From DATJGR01 sp963812255 (lineage in GTDB: Bacteria; Pseudomonadota; Gammaproteobacteria; Pseudomonadales; Azotimanducaceae): 64,000 nucleotides of DNA. Within the stretch, counting starts at the first letter, position 1; every line of letters begins with the position of its first letter. A model generated the notes under the pieces. It had not been told where the DNA came from and searched no databases. It saw only the letters and a program-made list of their open reading frames with translations. The stretch covers positions 1,178,001 through 1,242,000 of the forward strand of contig CAWEUM010000005.1 of NCBI GenBank assembly GCA_963812255.1, written 5' to 3'. This document shows, one piece after another, positions 17,211 through 25,163 of the stretch. Both the position numbers and the translations under genes were made by a program.

Positions 17211-18923
17211 ATGCGCGCAACTCGAATCCTGATCCCGACCCTCAAGGAGACGCCCGGGGACGCCGACATCCCAAGCCATCGCTTCATGCTGCGCGCTGCG
17301 ATGATTCGCCGCCTCGCAGCGGGCATCTACACCTGGTTGCCGCTGGGACTACGCGTGCTACGAAAGGTGGAAGGCATCATTCGCAGCGAACTCGATCGCA
17401 GCGGCGCGCAGGAAGTGCTGATGCCGTTCGTCCAACCGGCCGAGTTGTGGCACGAGTCGCTGCGCTGGGATCAGATGGGGCCGGAGATGCTGCGGCTGAA
17501 GGATCGGCACGACCGCGATTTCTGCCTGGGCCCGACTCACGAGGAAGTCATCACCGACATCATCCGGCGCGAAGTGCACAGCTACAAACAGCTGCCCTGC
17601 AACCTGTATCAGATCAACTTGAAATTCCGCGACGAAATCCGGCCACGCTTCGGCGTGATGCGCGCGCGCGAATTCACGATGAAGGACGGTTACTCGTTCC
17701 ACCTCGACGAAGCTTCGTTCGAAGCAACGTATGCGGAAATGCATGCCTGCTATGGCCGCATTCTGTCGCGTATCGGGCTCGACTTTCGTGCCGTACTCGC
17801 CGACAGCGGCAACATCGGCGGCAGTACGTCGCACGAATTTCAGGTGCTGGCGAACACCGGCGAGGACCGGATCGCGTTCAGCGATGCCAGCGACTACGCG
17901 GCGAACGTCGAACGCGCCGAAGCCTTGGCGCCTGCGGCTGGCGAATCGAAACCCACCGCACCGATCGAGAAGGTGGCCACACCGGGCCAGCATACGATCG
18001 AACAGATCGCGGCGTTCTTTCGTGTGCCGGAATCGCAGACATTGAAGACGCTGATCGTCGTCGGGACCGAGGGTCCCGTCGCGCTGGTATTGCGCGGCGA
18101 CCATGAACTGAACGAGGTCAAGGCGCAGAAACTGCCGGGCATCACCTCACCGCTGACGTTGGCCAGCGAGCAGATGATTCGATCGAGCGTCGCATGCGGC
18201 GTCGGATCGCTTGGACCCATCGGCCTGCCGCTGCCGGTTTATGTTGACCGCAGTGCACGCGCGGCGACCGATTTCGTTTGCGGCGCCAATGAAGACGGCT
18301 TCCACTATCGCGGCGCGAACTGGCAACGCGATGTCGGCGTCGCATCGGACCGGGTTGTCGACATGCGCAACGTCGTCGACGGTGATCCGTCGCCTGACGG
18401 CCACGGCCGGCTCCACATCACGCGCGGCATCGAAGTGGGGCACATCTTCAAGCTCGGCCGAAAGTACAGCGAGACCCTGGGTGCGAACGTGCTCGATCAG
18501 GACGGCTCGACGAAGACGCTGATCATGGGGTGCTATGGCATGGGCGTCACGCGGTTGGTAGGCGCGATTATCGAACAATGCCACGACGCCAACGGCATTA
18601 TCTGGCCGCAGGCCGTTGCTCCGTTCGCCGCCCATATCGTTGCGTTGAACTACGCGAAGTCGGACGCGGTCCGCGCGGCTGCGGATCGATTGCTGGCGGA
18701 ATTCGAAGCGGTCGGCATCGATACGCTGCTGGACGACCGCGACGAGCGGCCCGGCGTCAAATTTGCCGACGCGGATCTGATTGGCATTCCGCATCGCGTG
18801 GTCATCGGTGACCGGAATCTCAAAGCGGGCCTCGTCGAGTACCGGACCCGGCGCGGCCCTGATACGCTCGATGTCACCGTCGATACCATCGCGGCCCACG
18901 TGCGCGCCGCAATCGCTGGATGA
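17211..18923 (+). CDS. proS: proline-tRNA ligase
   Basis: This bacterial-type class II synthetase has 570 residues. Motif 1 region RRLAAGIYTWLPLGLRVL is near 30-47 and motif 2 includes FRDEIRPRFGVMRAREF. The INS editing domain at roughly 225-400 carries AAFFRVPESQTLKTL and should hydrolyse Ala-tRNA(Pro). Motif 3 is GCYGMGVTRLVGAI, and an anticodon-binding domain completes the protein. Start ATG at 17211. The lytic transglycosylase gene overlaps its stop by four bases. Confidence 0.97.
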   Translation: MRATRILIPTLKETPGDADIPSHRFMLRAAMIRRLAAGIYTWLPLGLRVLRKVEGIIRSELDRSGAQEVLMPFVQPAELWHESLRWDQMGPEMLRLKDRHDRDFCLGPTHEEVITDIIRREVHSYKQLPCNLYQINLKFRDEIRPRFGVMRAREFTMKDGYSFHLDEASFEATYAEMHACYGRILSRIGLDFRAVLADSGNIGGSTSHEFQVLANTGEDRIAFSDASDYAANVERAEALAPAAGESKPTAPIEKVATPGQHTIEQIAAFFRVPESQTLKTLIVVGTEGPVALVLRGDHELNEVKAQKLPGITSPLTLASEQMIRSSVACGVGSLGPIGLPLPVYVDRSARAATDFVCGANEDGFHYRGANWQRDVGVASDRVVDMRNVVDGDPSPDGHGRLHITRGIEVGHIFKLGRKYSETLGANVLDQDGSTKTLIMGCYGMGVTRLVGAIIEQCHDANGIIWPQAVAPFAAHIVALNYAKSDAVRAAADRLLAEFEAVGIDTLLDDRDERPGVKFADADLIGIPHRVVIGDRNLKAGLVEYRTRRGPDTLDVTVDTIAAHVRAAIAG

Positions 18924-19639
18924 TTGACCGGACATACCTCGAACCAAACCGCACTCCGAGCGGCGCGTGCAAATCCCCACCGAATTGCTGGCATCGCCGC
19001 ATCGGGTTTGTCGCCATGTTGCTGCTGCCGCTGATTGCGATTGCCGACGCACCGCCGGAAATCGATCCCCAGGTCATCGACGCGCTGGCACGCAGCATGT
19101 CCGACAATCTCGAACATGGCGATCACTTCGACGCGCAGGTGTGGTTGCTGAGTTCAGTGCCCAAGCTGGCCCGGTACATCAAGAACGGCGAAGAACAGGA
19201 ATTGATTCTGCGCACCGTGTATCGCGAGTCGAATCGGCACGACATGGATCCGGACCTCGTGCTTGCAGTGATGCAGGTCGAGAGCCGATTCGACCGCTTC
19301 GCGGTGTCGCGCGTCGGCGCGCAGGGGCTGATGCAAGTGATGCCGTTCTGGCGCAACGAGATCGGCCGGCCGCAAGACAACTTGACGCAGATCGATACGA
19401 ACGTGCGCTACGGCACCGCGATATTGGCCCAGTATCTGAGCGAAGCGCACGGCGATCTGATCGATGCGCTGGCGCGTTACAACGGCAGCCGCGGCCGACT
19501 CAACTATCCGGAGCTGGTCGTCTACGCGTATCGCGCGAGATGGCAGACTCAGTCGACAGACGTACTGCCCAGACTGGAAGCCGGTTGCAGGGCATACGGG
19601 CTGGCCGCGTGTCACGCCGTCAAGTCGGCGCGACACTAG
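18920..19639 (+). CDS. lytic transglycosylase (SLT domain)
   Basis: The 239-residue protein has a hydrophobic segment at about 30-43 (VAMLLLPLIAIADA) acting as a signal peptide or anchor. An SLT domain follows, with the catalytic Glu121 in VMQVESRFD, the AQGLMQVMP motif at 134-142 and ALARYNGSRGRLNYP. It should cleave peptidoglycan glycan strands to 1,6-anhydromuropeptides. The ATG overlaps the proS stop (ATGA), an unusual coupling for a cell-wall enzyme. It converges on the thioredoxin-like gene. Confidence 0.87.
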   Translation: MIDRTYLEPNRTPSGACKSPPNCWHRRIGFVAMLLLPLIAIADAPPEIDPQVIDALARSMSDNLEHGDHFDAQVWLLSSVPKLARYIKNGEEQELILRTVYRESNRHDMDPDLVLAVMQVESRFDRFAVSRVGAQGLMQVMPFWRNEIGRPQDNLTQIDTNVRYGTAILAQYLSEAHGDLIDALARYNGSRGRLNYPELVVYAYRARWQTQSTDVLPRLEAGCRAYGLAACHAVKSARH

Positions 19640-19645
19640 CCTGGA

Positions 19646-20098
19646 TCATTCAGGAATTCCCTGCTGCATCGCGGCCTGTAGCGAGGATTGCGTTTGCGGC
19701 CCGACCAGCGTCGCGCGGACCGCTCCGCGCGGGTCGATGACGACCGTGCTCGGCAGCACGCTCGGCAGGTCGTAGCCGAAATGCGCGCGCGGATCTTTCG
19801 TCGTCACCCGGAATTCGATACCCATTTGCCGGATCAGCGTGCGCAGTGCATCGCCGTCGACACCGTCGAAGTTGACCCCGACGACCAACGCTGCCGTCGC
19901 GGCGCCGAACGCGTTCAACTCCGGAATCTCGTGGCGACACGGTGCGCACCACTTCGCCCAATAGTTGACGAATACCCAATGACCGCGCCAGTCCGAGTAG
20001 TCGCCACGCGTCCCGTCGGCATACTCGAAATCCATCGGCGCGCAACCGGCAATCGCTGCGGCGATCAGAAGTGTCAGGGTTCGCGATGCGCGCCTCAC
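19646..20098 (-). CDS. TlpA-like thioredoxin-fold lipoprotein
   Basis: The 150-residue protein has an N-terminal signal with a lipobox ending IAGC at Cys19. A thioredoxin/AhpC-TSA fold carries the redox motif WCAPC (Cys51, Cys54) and the cis-proline region VLPSTVVIDPRG. It should be a membrane-anchored periplasmic disulfide reductase. Its ATG overlaps the stop of the YihY gene, so the two are one transcript. A thioredoxin gene also lies near YihY in Pseudomonas, from memory. Confidence 0.87.
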   Translation of the reverse strand: MRRASRTLTLLIAAAIAGCAPMDFEYADGTRGDYSDWRGHWVFVNYWAKWCAPCRHEIPELNAFGAATAALVVGVNFDGVDGDALRTLIRQMGIEFRVTTKDPRAHFGYDLPSVLPSTVVIDPRGAVRATLVGPQTQSSLQAAMQQGIPE

Positions 20099-21312
20099 GA
20101 TCGCACCTGCGGTTCCTGAAGGATCGAGTCCAGATCGACATCGAGGTGTTGCTCGCCATAACGCGAATATTCCTTCAGCGGCGCAATCAGGCGCGGCAGA
20201 TCGTGAATGTCAGCAAGCCGTTCCGTGTCGATGCCGTACGGCAACCTTCGATAGAGGTCGTACAACGTAATGCTGCGAAGGTCGCGACCCAGCAACACGA
20301 TTTCACCATCGCCATTCGACATCAGCTTCAGTTCAGCCAGTACCGCCAGCACCTGCTCCCGTTCTGCGCTCGTCAATTTGACCGTTTCGTTGAGGTCCGT
20401 CCGCGTGATCGAACGACCTTGCACGTGAGCGCGATGCAGGAACGCCAACACACGAATGCACTGCACGAGCATCGGGGCGCCGTCGTTTTCGGCGTCGTCG
20501 CGCTCGAGCCCGAGGGTTCTAACCACAATCGCACCCGACAGGACCAATATCCAGACCAGATATAGCCATGTCAGGAACAGCGGCACTGCGGCGAACGTGC
20601 CGTAGATCAGTTGCATGTTCGCGTTGGCCACGATCATCGTGAACAGGCGTTTCGCGGCTTCGAAGAACAGCATCGTCAGCACGCCGCCGATCAATGCATT
20701 GCGGAAGCGCACCCGACAGTTCGGCATCGCGGCAAACAACACGGTAAAGCCGCCCGCCTCCAGCAGCAGCGGCAGGTAGCCAAGCAATGTCTGCCGCACG
20801 CCAACGGTGTCGGTGTCGGCAATCAACGGCAGAGAAATCAAATACGAGCTCGTCAGCAATCCCGCAACCACGAGCGGCGGACCACCCGTCAACACGCCCC
20901 AATACACTAAGAACCGCTGCAACCCATGGCGCGGCTCGGCGACCTGCCAGATCTCGTTGAACGCCTTTTCGATGGTGACCAGCATCAGGAACGCCGTCAC
21001 GAACAACAGTCCCCCACCGGCATAGCTCAGGTTGCGCGCCTGTTGCGAGAAATCGTTGAGCCTTTCCTGGATGACCGCGGAGCTGGACGGCACGAAATTC
21101 TCGAAGACGAAGCTCTGAATCTGCTGGCCGATCCCGGAGAAATCGGGAAACATCGACAGAATGGTGTACGAGACCGCCATCAATGGAACGACCGCGAACA
21201 ACGTCGTATAGGTCAGCGCCGCCGCGCTGTTCAATAATCCGTGCGCACCGAACTGCGCGACGATCTGAGCGTAAAACCAGCGAATCTGCGCGATGAGGGC
21301 ATGTGGCAACAT
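20095..21312 (-). CDS. YihY/BrkB-family inner membrane protein
   Basis: The protein has 405 residues, with about six membrane helices in the first 270 (for example AALTYTTLFAVVPLMAVSYTI and GGVLTMLFFEAAKRLFTMIV) and a cytoplasmic C-terminal tail of about 130 residues. The tail looks like a winged-helix region (LTSAEREQVLAVLAELKLM). The family was once called RNase BN; its transport or structural role is not settled. It is divergent from arsC across 64 bases. Confidence 0.88.
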   Translation of the reverse strand: MLPHALIAQIRWFYAQIVAQFGAHGLLNSAAALTYTTLFAVVPLMAVSYTILSMFPDFSGIGQQIQSFVFENFVPSSSAVIQERLNDFSQQARNLSYAGGGLLFVTAFLMLVTIEKAFNEIWQVAEPRHGLQRFLVYWGVLTGGPPLVVAGLLTSSYLISLPLIADTDTVGVRQTLLGYLPLLLEAGGFTVLFAAMPNCRVRFRNALIGGVLTMLFFEAAKRLFTMIVANANMQLIYGTFAAVPLFLTWLYLVWILVLSGAIVVRTLGLERDDAENDGAPMLVQCIRVLAFLHRAHVQGRSITRTDLNETVKLTSAEREQVLAVLAELKLMSNGDGEIVLLGRDLRSITLYDLYRRLPYGIDTERLADIHDLPRLIAPLKEYSRYGEQHLDVDLDSILQEPQVRS

Positions 21313-21376
21313 CGAACCAGGTATCCCGATGCGGCTACAATGCCGCGCTTGGCCGACATTATAGAGTCACGATCGA

Positions 21377-21727
21377 ATGAGCTCAGTCACCATTTATCAC
21401 AATCCACGCTGTTCCAAATCCCGGCAGACGCTCGCGCTGCTGACGAACCGCGGAGTGTCGCCGAAGGTGATTCACTATCTGGATGCACCGCCGACGGCGG
21501 CTACCTTGAGCCGTTTGCTGAAAATGCTCGGCATGACACCTCGTCAACTGCTGCGAACGCACGAGGCTGCATACTCGGAACTCGGGCTCGACGATGCGGC
21601 TCTCAGCGATGCCGAGCTGGTCGCCGCGATGACGCGTCATCCCGTATTGATCGAACGACCGATCGTCGAAGCCAACGGACATGCCGTCATCGGACGACCG
21701 CCCGAGAACGTTCTGCAGATCATCTGA
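21377..21727 (+). CDS. arsC: arsenate reductase (glutaredoxin type)
   Basis: The 116-residue protein has the ArsC/Spx-like thioredoxin fold with the catalytic Cys12 in YHNPRCSKSR, and the C-terminal motif VLIERPIVEANGHAVIGRPPE with the conserved arginines. It reduces arsenate with glutaredoxin or glutathione. No arsenic efflux or ars regulator gene is nearby, so it is the housekeeping copy found beside wrbA in gammaproteobacteria. Confidence 0.92.
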   Translation: MSSVTIYHNPRCSKSRQTLALLTNRGVSPKVIHYLDAPPTAATLSRLLKMLGMTPRQLLRTHEAAYSELGLDDAALSDAELVAAMTRHPVLIERPIVEANGHAVIGRPPENVLQII

Positions 21728-21755
21728 CTTCCAAACCAGACAAACGAATCCCGCC

Positions 21756-22358
21756 GTGTCCGATCACATTCTGATTCTGTACTACAGCAGACAAGGTTCC
21801 ACAGCCGCGCTGGCAGATTGTCTGGCTCACGGCATCGCAAAGCATGGACGCTACGAACCACGCCTGCGCACCGTGCCGAACGTTGCGTCGACAACCGAAC
21901 GGACAGCGCCGCCATTGCCGCCCCAGGGTGCGGTGTACTGCACGAAATCCGATCTGGCGGAGTGTCGCGCGCTGGCGCTCGGCAGCCCGACCCGGTTTGG
22001 CAACATGGCTGCGCCGTTGAAGCATTTCCTCGACGGCACCGCAGATCTGTGGATCGGCGGTTCGCTCGTCGGCAAGCCGGCGGCGGTCTTCACGTCCACC
22101 GGCAGCCATCACGGCGGTCAGGAAACGACGCTGCTGACGATGATGATGCCGCTGTTGCATCACGGCATGCTGTTGGTCGGTCTGCCTTACACCGAGCCCG
22201 GACTCAACGCGACCCACCTGGGTGGAACGCCTTACGGCGCATCGCACGTGTCGGGCAGCCATGGCAATTCGACCCTCGATCCCATGGAACGCGATCTGGC
22301 GCGCGCCTTAGGATATCGGTTGGCGGATGTAACCGACCGGCTGTTTCCACTGAAATGA
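21756..22358 (+). CDS. wrbA: NAD(P)H:quinone oxidoreductase, WrbA type
   Basis: This flavodoxin-fold protein has 200 residues. The FMN phosphate loop is ILYYSRQGSTAAL at the N-terminus. SPTRFGNMAAPLKHFLDGT, the STGSHHGGQETTLL loop and GASHVSGSHGN are characteristic WrbA stretches. It reduces quinones by two electrons. The start is the GTG at 21756, 28 bases after the arsC stop; the frame's upstream part lies inside arsC. It overlaps the next gene by ATGA. Confidence 0.92.
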   Translation: MSDHILILYYSRQGSTAALADCLAHGIAKHGRYEPRLRTVPNVASTTERTAPPLPPQGAVYCTKSDLAECRALALGSPTRFGNMAAPLKHFLDGTADLWIGGSLVGKPAAVFTSTGSHHGGQETTLLTMMMPLLHHGMLLVGLPYTEPGLNATHLGGTPYGASHVSGSHGNSTLDPMERDLARALGYRLADVTDRLFPLK

Positions 22359-22723
22359 ATCTGCAGACACCCTTGCGCATGACGTTGCTGCTGTGGGTGG
22401 GATCGCTATTCGCGCTGTTGGGTATGCAACGCTTCTTCGTCGAGCCGCTGCCGTCGCTGACCGCGACGATCGCGGTCTTCATCGTTCAGGTCGCACCGCT
22501 GCTGATGGTCATACCTGGCGCGTTGCGCAAGGGGTCGAAGGGACCGTTGTGGGTGTGTCTGGTGATATTGCTGTACTTCGTGCATGGCGTCTGGCAAGCG
22601 GCATCGCACGATGCACGCCTGATCGGCATTCTCGAAGTGATCTTTGCGCTGGGTGCGTTTGTTACCGCATGGATATTGCTGAAGGTCATGCCGAAGGAAG
22701 ATGGAGGCGCGCAAATCGGATGA
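22355..22723 (+). CDS. DUF2069 family membrane protein
   Basis: The 122-residue protein has four predicted membrane helices (starting at about 9, 38, 64 and 90) and LYFVHGVWQAA, which recalls the DUF2069 family. Function is unknown. These genes regularly follow wrbA in gammaproteobacteria, and here the ATG overlaps the wrbA stop. It is the last gene of the conserved block; the next gene is on the other strand. Confidence 0.82.
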   Translation: MNLQTPLRMTLLLWVGSLFALLGMQRFFVEPLPSLTATIAVFIVQVAPLLMVIPGALRKGSKGPLWVCLVILLYFVHGVWQAASHDARLIGILEVIFALGAFVTAWILLKVMPKEDGGAQIG

Positions 22724-22727
22724 CGCT

Positions 22728-22868
22728 TTAGCGATCGCGGCGCAAGGTGCCGTAAACCGATACCCGTTCGCGCGCAGCCACAAAGAGCAGATACACAGAC
22801 GACACCGGGAAAACGGCAAAGGTCAGTGCCATGCCGGCGACACGGTACTGATACTGCCCGTCGCTCAA
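22728..22868 (-). CDS. small membrane-protein remnant or miniprotein
   Basis: An open frame without a normal start ends at a TAA at 22728-22730. Its text (YFAALSDGQYQYRVAGM, then MALTFAVFPVSSVYLLFVA and ARERVSVYGTLRRDR) looks like real protein with one membrane helix. Possible starts are a TTG at 22868 (46 aa) or the ATG at 22832 (34 aa). The readable sequence continues a little upstream of both to a TAG at 22923-22925, so it may be the tail of a lost gene. I do not recognise the family. Confidence 0.35.
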   Translation of the reverse strand: MSDGQYQYRVAGMALTFAVFPVSSVYLLFVAARERVSVYGTLRRDR

Positions 22869-22956
22869 CGCCGCAAAATAATGGCAAGGAGCGAGGCATG
22901 GACTGGAAGCATTTGCATGGCGCTAGTCGCACCCAACACCGATCGCCGTCAACTCG

Positions 22957-23298
22957 CTACTGATTTCGTTCATAGTCGGCAATGTCCCCTCTAGTGGCAA
23001 CACGCCGCCAAGCGACCTCCATTAATTCGCGAAAGCCAGATTCTTCGATCGTCGGCCGTACCAGTACCGCTGGATAGCCTTTGTAGTGATCGGTGATATA
23101 GAAAACCATGGGATCGCGCGCGATTAGCATTTGCTGTTCTTCAACCGAACTTAGAAGCATCACGATAGCGTCCTCCTTTTGGTGCATTCGAAGGACCAAC
23201 TTCTTACCGACCTTAATCGCGGGCGTCCCGTACGACGAGCCGACCATCGTACCTGGCAGAGTTTTCGCAAATTTCTCTATCTTGCTGAATGTGATCAC
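22957..23298 (-). CDS. MmcQ/YjbR family protein
   Basis: This is a 113-residue protein of the MmcQ/YjbR fold (cyaY-like). The family pattern is visible in FAKTLPGTMVGSSYGTPAIKVGKKLVLRM, EDAIVML, and the end FRELMEVAWRRVATRGDIADYE. Function is not established; some members are called DNA-binding. I place the start at the GTG at 23298 because the frame upstream runs into the neighbouring cupin gene. That GTG lies 18 bases after a GTTAGGC core site. Confidence 0.75.
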   Translation of the reverse strand: MITFSKIEKFAKTLPGTMVGSSYGTPAIKVGKKLVLRMHQKEDAIVMLLSSVEEQQMLIARDPMVFYITDHYKGYPAVLVRPTIEESGFRELMEVAWRRVATRGDIADYERNQ

Positions 23299-23316
23299 AT
23301 GAACCTTGGTCTCGAC

Positions 23317-23378
23317 GCCTAACGAGACTGCGTCAGCTGCCTGCCGAGGGAGCCCAGGGACCGGTGACGAAGGCAGCT
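23317..23378 (-). repeat. partial attC-like site before the YjbR gene
   Basis: The minus strand ends in a perfect attC right core GTTAGGC (23323-23317) after GCAGTCTC. Just before it is a perfect 8-base inverted repeat AGCTGCCT/AGGCAGCT (23371-23378 and 23335-23342) overlapping the end of the cupin gene. I found no matching left core, so this may be a truncated or fused site. Confidence 0.3.
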
Positions 23379-23731
23379 TCTCCTTCACCTGGCCATGGCG
23401 GCATAGTGATCGCCACCGCAGAAACCGACCCCGAGGAGGACGCCCTGAACTGGAAGTGAGTGCCACCCGGAATGGTTAGGCACACGCCCGGTTCCAGCAC
23501 CACAACCTCTTCTCTCGGGCCCTGCTTGCGCCACATTTCACCGCGACCCGCCAAGACAAACCAAATCTCTTCGACTATGCGGTGCCTGACTGCCTTGGCC
23601 ACCTGTCCAGCAGCGAGTTCAAAGTGCACCATGCTGCCAGTTGGCAATGCAAGAAGAACGCGGACGTCGGACCCATCGGGCGCCACCACTATTGGATTGC
23701 CCGACAATTGCATGGTGGCAAATTCACTCAT
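23333..23731 (-). CDS. cupin domain protein
   Basis: This is a single-domain cupin of 132 residues. The second cupin motif is visible as PGVCLTIPGGTHFQFR. The first motif is degenerate (FELAAGQVAKAVRHRIVEEIW, WFVLAGRGEMW). The ending AITMPPWPGEGEA is usual for small cupins of this kind, often linked to metal-dependent isomerases or dioxygenases. Start ATG at 23731, four bases after the stop of a 49-residue frame, with which it probably shares a cassette. Confidence 0.8.
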   Translation of the reverse strand: MSEFATMQLSGNPIVVAPDGSDVRVLLALPTGSMVHFELAAGQVAKAVRHRIVEEIWFVLAGRGEMWRKQGPREEVVVLEPGVCLTIPGGTHFQFRASSSGSVSAVAITMPPWPGEGEAAFVTGPWAPSAGS

Positions 23732-23735
23732 TGGG

Positions 23736-23885
23736 TCACCGTAGGTGGACGGTGCGGTGCGGCCTGAAGTCTCGGCTTACCTGCGGAATTTGGTTTAGGA
23801 ATTGCACCACCTCAGCCAAATTGCACTCTGCCAAACTGCCGTCGCCAAAGATGCGATCACCCGAGCGAAACCCATAGTCATTCAT
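23736..23885 (-). CDS. small hypothetical protein (49 aa)
   Basis: The frame starts at an ATG at 23885 and reads MNDYGFRSGDRIFGDGSLAE..., ending in HRTVHLR. The composition is protein-like and the stop lies four bases before the cupin start, so the two may be co-translated. It begins ten bases after the right end of an attC-like site. I do not recognise the family. It falls below the length at which frames are usually listed. Confidence 0.5.
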   Translation of the reverse strand: MNDYGFRSGDRIFGDGSLAECNLAEVVQFLNQIPQVSRDFRPHRTVHLR

Positions 23886-23894
23886 CGAGGAATT

Positions 23895-23965
23895 GAAGAA
23901 CTGTTAGTTCAGAGTGTCCACTAAACCGTAAGAAGCATCGTGTCGGCTGCATGCGCTTGTTATAC
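23895..23965 (-). repeat. attC-like site (71 bases)
   Basis: Read on the minus strand, it opens with GTATAACAAGCGCATGCAGC, very like the left half of known attC sites (core RYYYAAC then an L box with GCAGCCGAC). It closes with CTGAACTAACAGTTCTTC, which matches the L' box CTgAACT plus GTT of the right core. The two cores match each other at 5 of 7 positions when folded. The right core lacks the RRR purines, so it may be decayed. A gene starts ten bases later. Confidence 0.45.
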
Positions 23966-24015
23966 GACGCCTCGCTCATCCGGAACAGCCTGATGTTATG
24001 GATGGCCTTCATGAA

Positions 24016-24414
24016 CTACTGCGCCTTCAAACGCCGTTTCATGTCAGTGTACGCAGTTTCGATGAGCTTCATCAGGGCTATGCCGTCGACGTCGCGTTCC
24101 GGCCTGATTTTCACGTGGCGCATGAACTTGCCAGTGCCTTCCAGCAGGTGCTCAGGATCTGCAATCGCTGCACCACAAAAGAACCCCACATTGACGTGAG
24201 CCTTGAAGGCGTTGACATAACCGAACGCTGCGTCACCCACGCATGCTGTCGGATGGCCATCGTGCAACAACTCTCGGACATCGCCTCCGCAGTCGCGCAT
24301 GACCCCGAACCACCGCGCCGCGATCTCTCCCAATTCGCCGGAATGCTCGTGCATCCAGATCTCGATCGCCGGATCTCGCTTGATCACGGAGTGAAACCGA
24401 AAAAGATCGTTCAT
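24016..24414 (-). CDS. DUF1801 domain protein
   Basis: The 132-residue protein has the DUF1801 (YdhG-like) core: FGYVNAFKAHVNVGFFCGA, then DPEHLLEGTGKFMRHVKIRP and ALMKLIETAYTDMKRR. The fold is shared with iron-chaperone frataxin-like proteins; function is unproven. Start ATG at 24414. No clear ribosome-binding site is seen. It has no operon partner and is followed by an attC-like site. Confidence 0.82.
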   Translation of the reverse strand: MNDLFRFHSVIKRDPAIEIWMHEHSGELGEIAARWFGVMRDCGGDVRELLHDGHPTACVGDAAFGYVNAFKAHVNVGFFCGAAIADPEHLLEGTGKFMRHVKIRPERDVDGIALMKLIETAYTDMKRRLKAQ

Positions 24415-24546
24415 GGCGAGGTGATCTAGGATCAGGGTCTCCTAATTCTTGCAGGAAAAGGGAAACACCCCAAGGCACTAAGATTGGCAACACAACCTGC
24501 CCGACTTCCTTATTGCAGACTCCGCCGCCGCGGTGTCGTAATTGGA

Positions 24547-25053
24547 TCAGCGCGGCGATGAACCCGCATCCATTGGCGTTGCGAGTCCGTCGCGCGCCTT
24601 CACCTTTCCTTCTCTCAGAAGCATTCCGTCATCCTTGACCATGCGCCAGGTTTTACCTTCGGTGTGCAAGACTCTTCCCGCATCGGGATAGTGGCAGACA
24701 TCGTGCGCCGGGCGCGTACCGACGATGAGATACGTACACCGGGTGCTCGACCCATTCACCACACAATGGGCGTTCGCAGTACCTGCCGGCCAGCAGGCCG
24801 CATCTCCGGGATGGAGCACTTGCGCCCCATCGTTCTCGATCACGGTGGCCTCTCCCGAAATCAAATAGAGAAATTCATCCTCGCGTTCGTGCCAGTGCCG
24901 CTCGGATGATTGCGATCCTGGTTGCAGCGTCTCCACGTAGGCACCGAACTGCTTCAGTCTCCCGACATCGGAATAGTGCAGCGTTTCAAACGCGCCCAAC
25001 TCGTGTTCCGCGCCGCCCCGATTCGCAGTCGGCTCACCTTTCCGAACGATCAT
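24547..25053 (-). CDS. cupin domain protein, sugar-isomerase-like
   Basis: The 168-residue cupin carries motif 1 SERHWHEREDEFLYLISGEATV with its His/His/Glu metal ligands and motif 2 LHPGDAACWPAGTANAHCVVN. The tail HDVCHYPDAGRVLHTEGKTWR is shared with a group of small cupins, including the one at 41252 in this window. Metal-dependent enzyme or ligand binder; substrate unknown. I chose the ATG at 25053 (MIVRKGEP). It lies 47 bases after an attC-like site. Confidence 0.85.
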   Translation of the reverse strand: MIVRKGEPTANRGGAEHELGAFETLHYSDVGRLKQFGAYVETLQPGSQSSERHWHEREDEFLYLISGEATVIENDGAQVLHPGDAACWPAGTANAHCVVNGSSTRCTYLIVGTRPAHDVCHYPDAGRVLHTEGKTWRMVKDDGMLLREGKVKARDGLATPMDAGSSPR

Positions 25054-25100
25054 CGCTGTCCCCCGGTGGCATGTCATTGAGAACCGTAGCCAGTTGTGCG

Positions 25101-25163
25101 GCCCGACGAGTGTTTAGGTGCCGCCCCAGCGACGAGCCAGTCGGCTCGAGCGCGGGGTTAGGC
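25101..25163 (-). repeat. attC-like site (63 bases)
   Basis: On the minus strand it opens with the perfect core GCCTAAC, whose TAA is the stop of the DUF2165 gene. It continues with CGCTCGAGCCGAC, closely matching the class 1 attC left half (GCCTAAC, then TTCAAGCCGAC). The right half reads GGCGGCACCTAAACACTC then GTCGGGC, one base off the GTTRRRY core. GCCG and CGGC in the two halves can pair. Length is that of class 1 attC sites. This is the best of the candidates. Confidence 0.55.

Noticed and set aside
22931..22937. ACCCAAC (GTTGGGT on the minus strand) as an attC core after the YjbR gene
   Set aside because: It fits the consensus, but there is no partner core or L-box within attC range.
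23475..23481. GTTAGGC inside the cupin gene as a left attC core for 23317
   Set aside because: It would make a 165-base site lying inside conserved coding sequence of the cupin; more likely chance.
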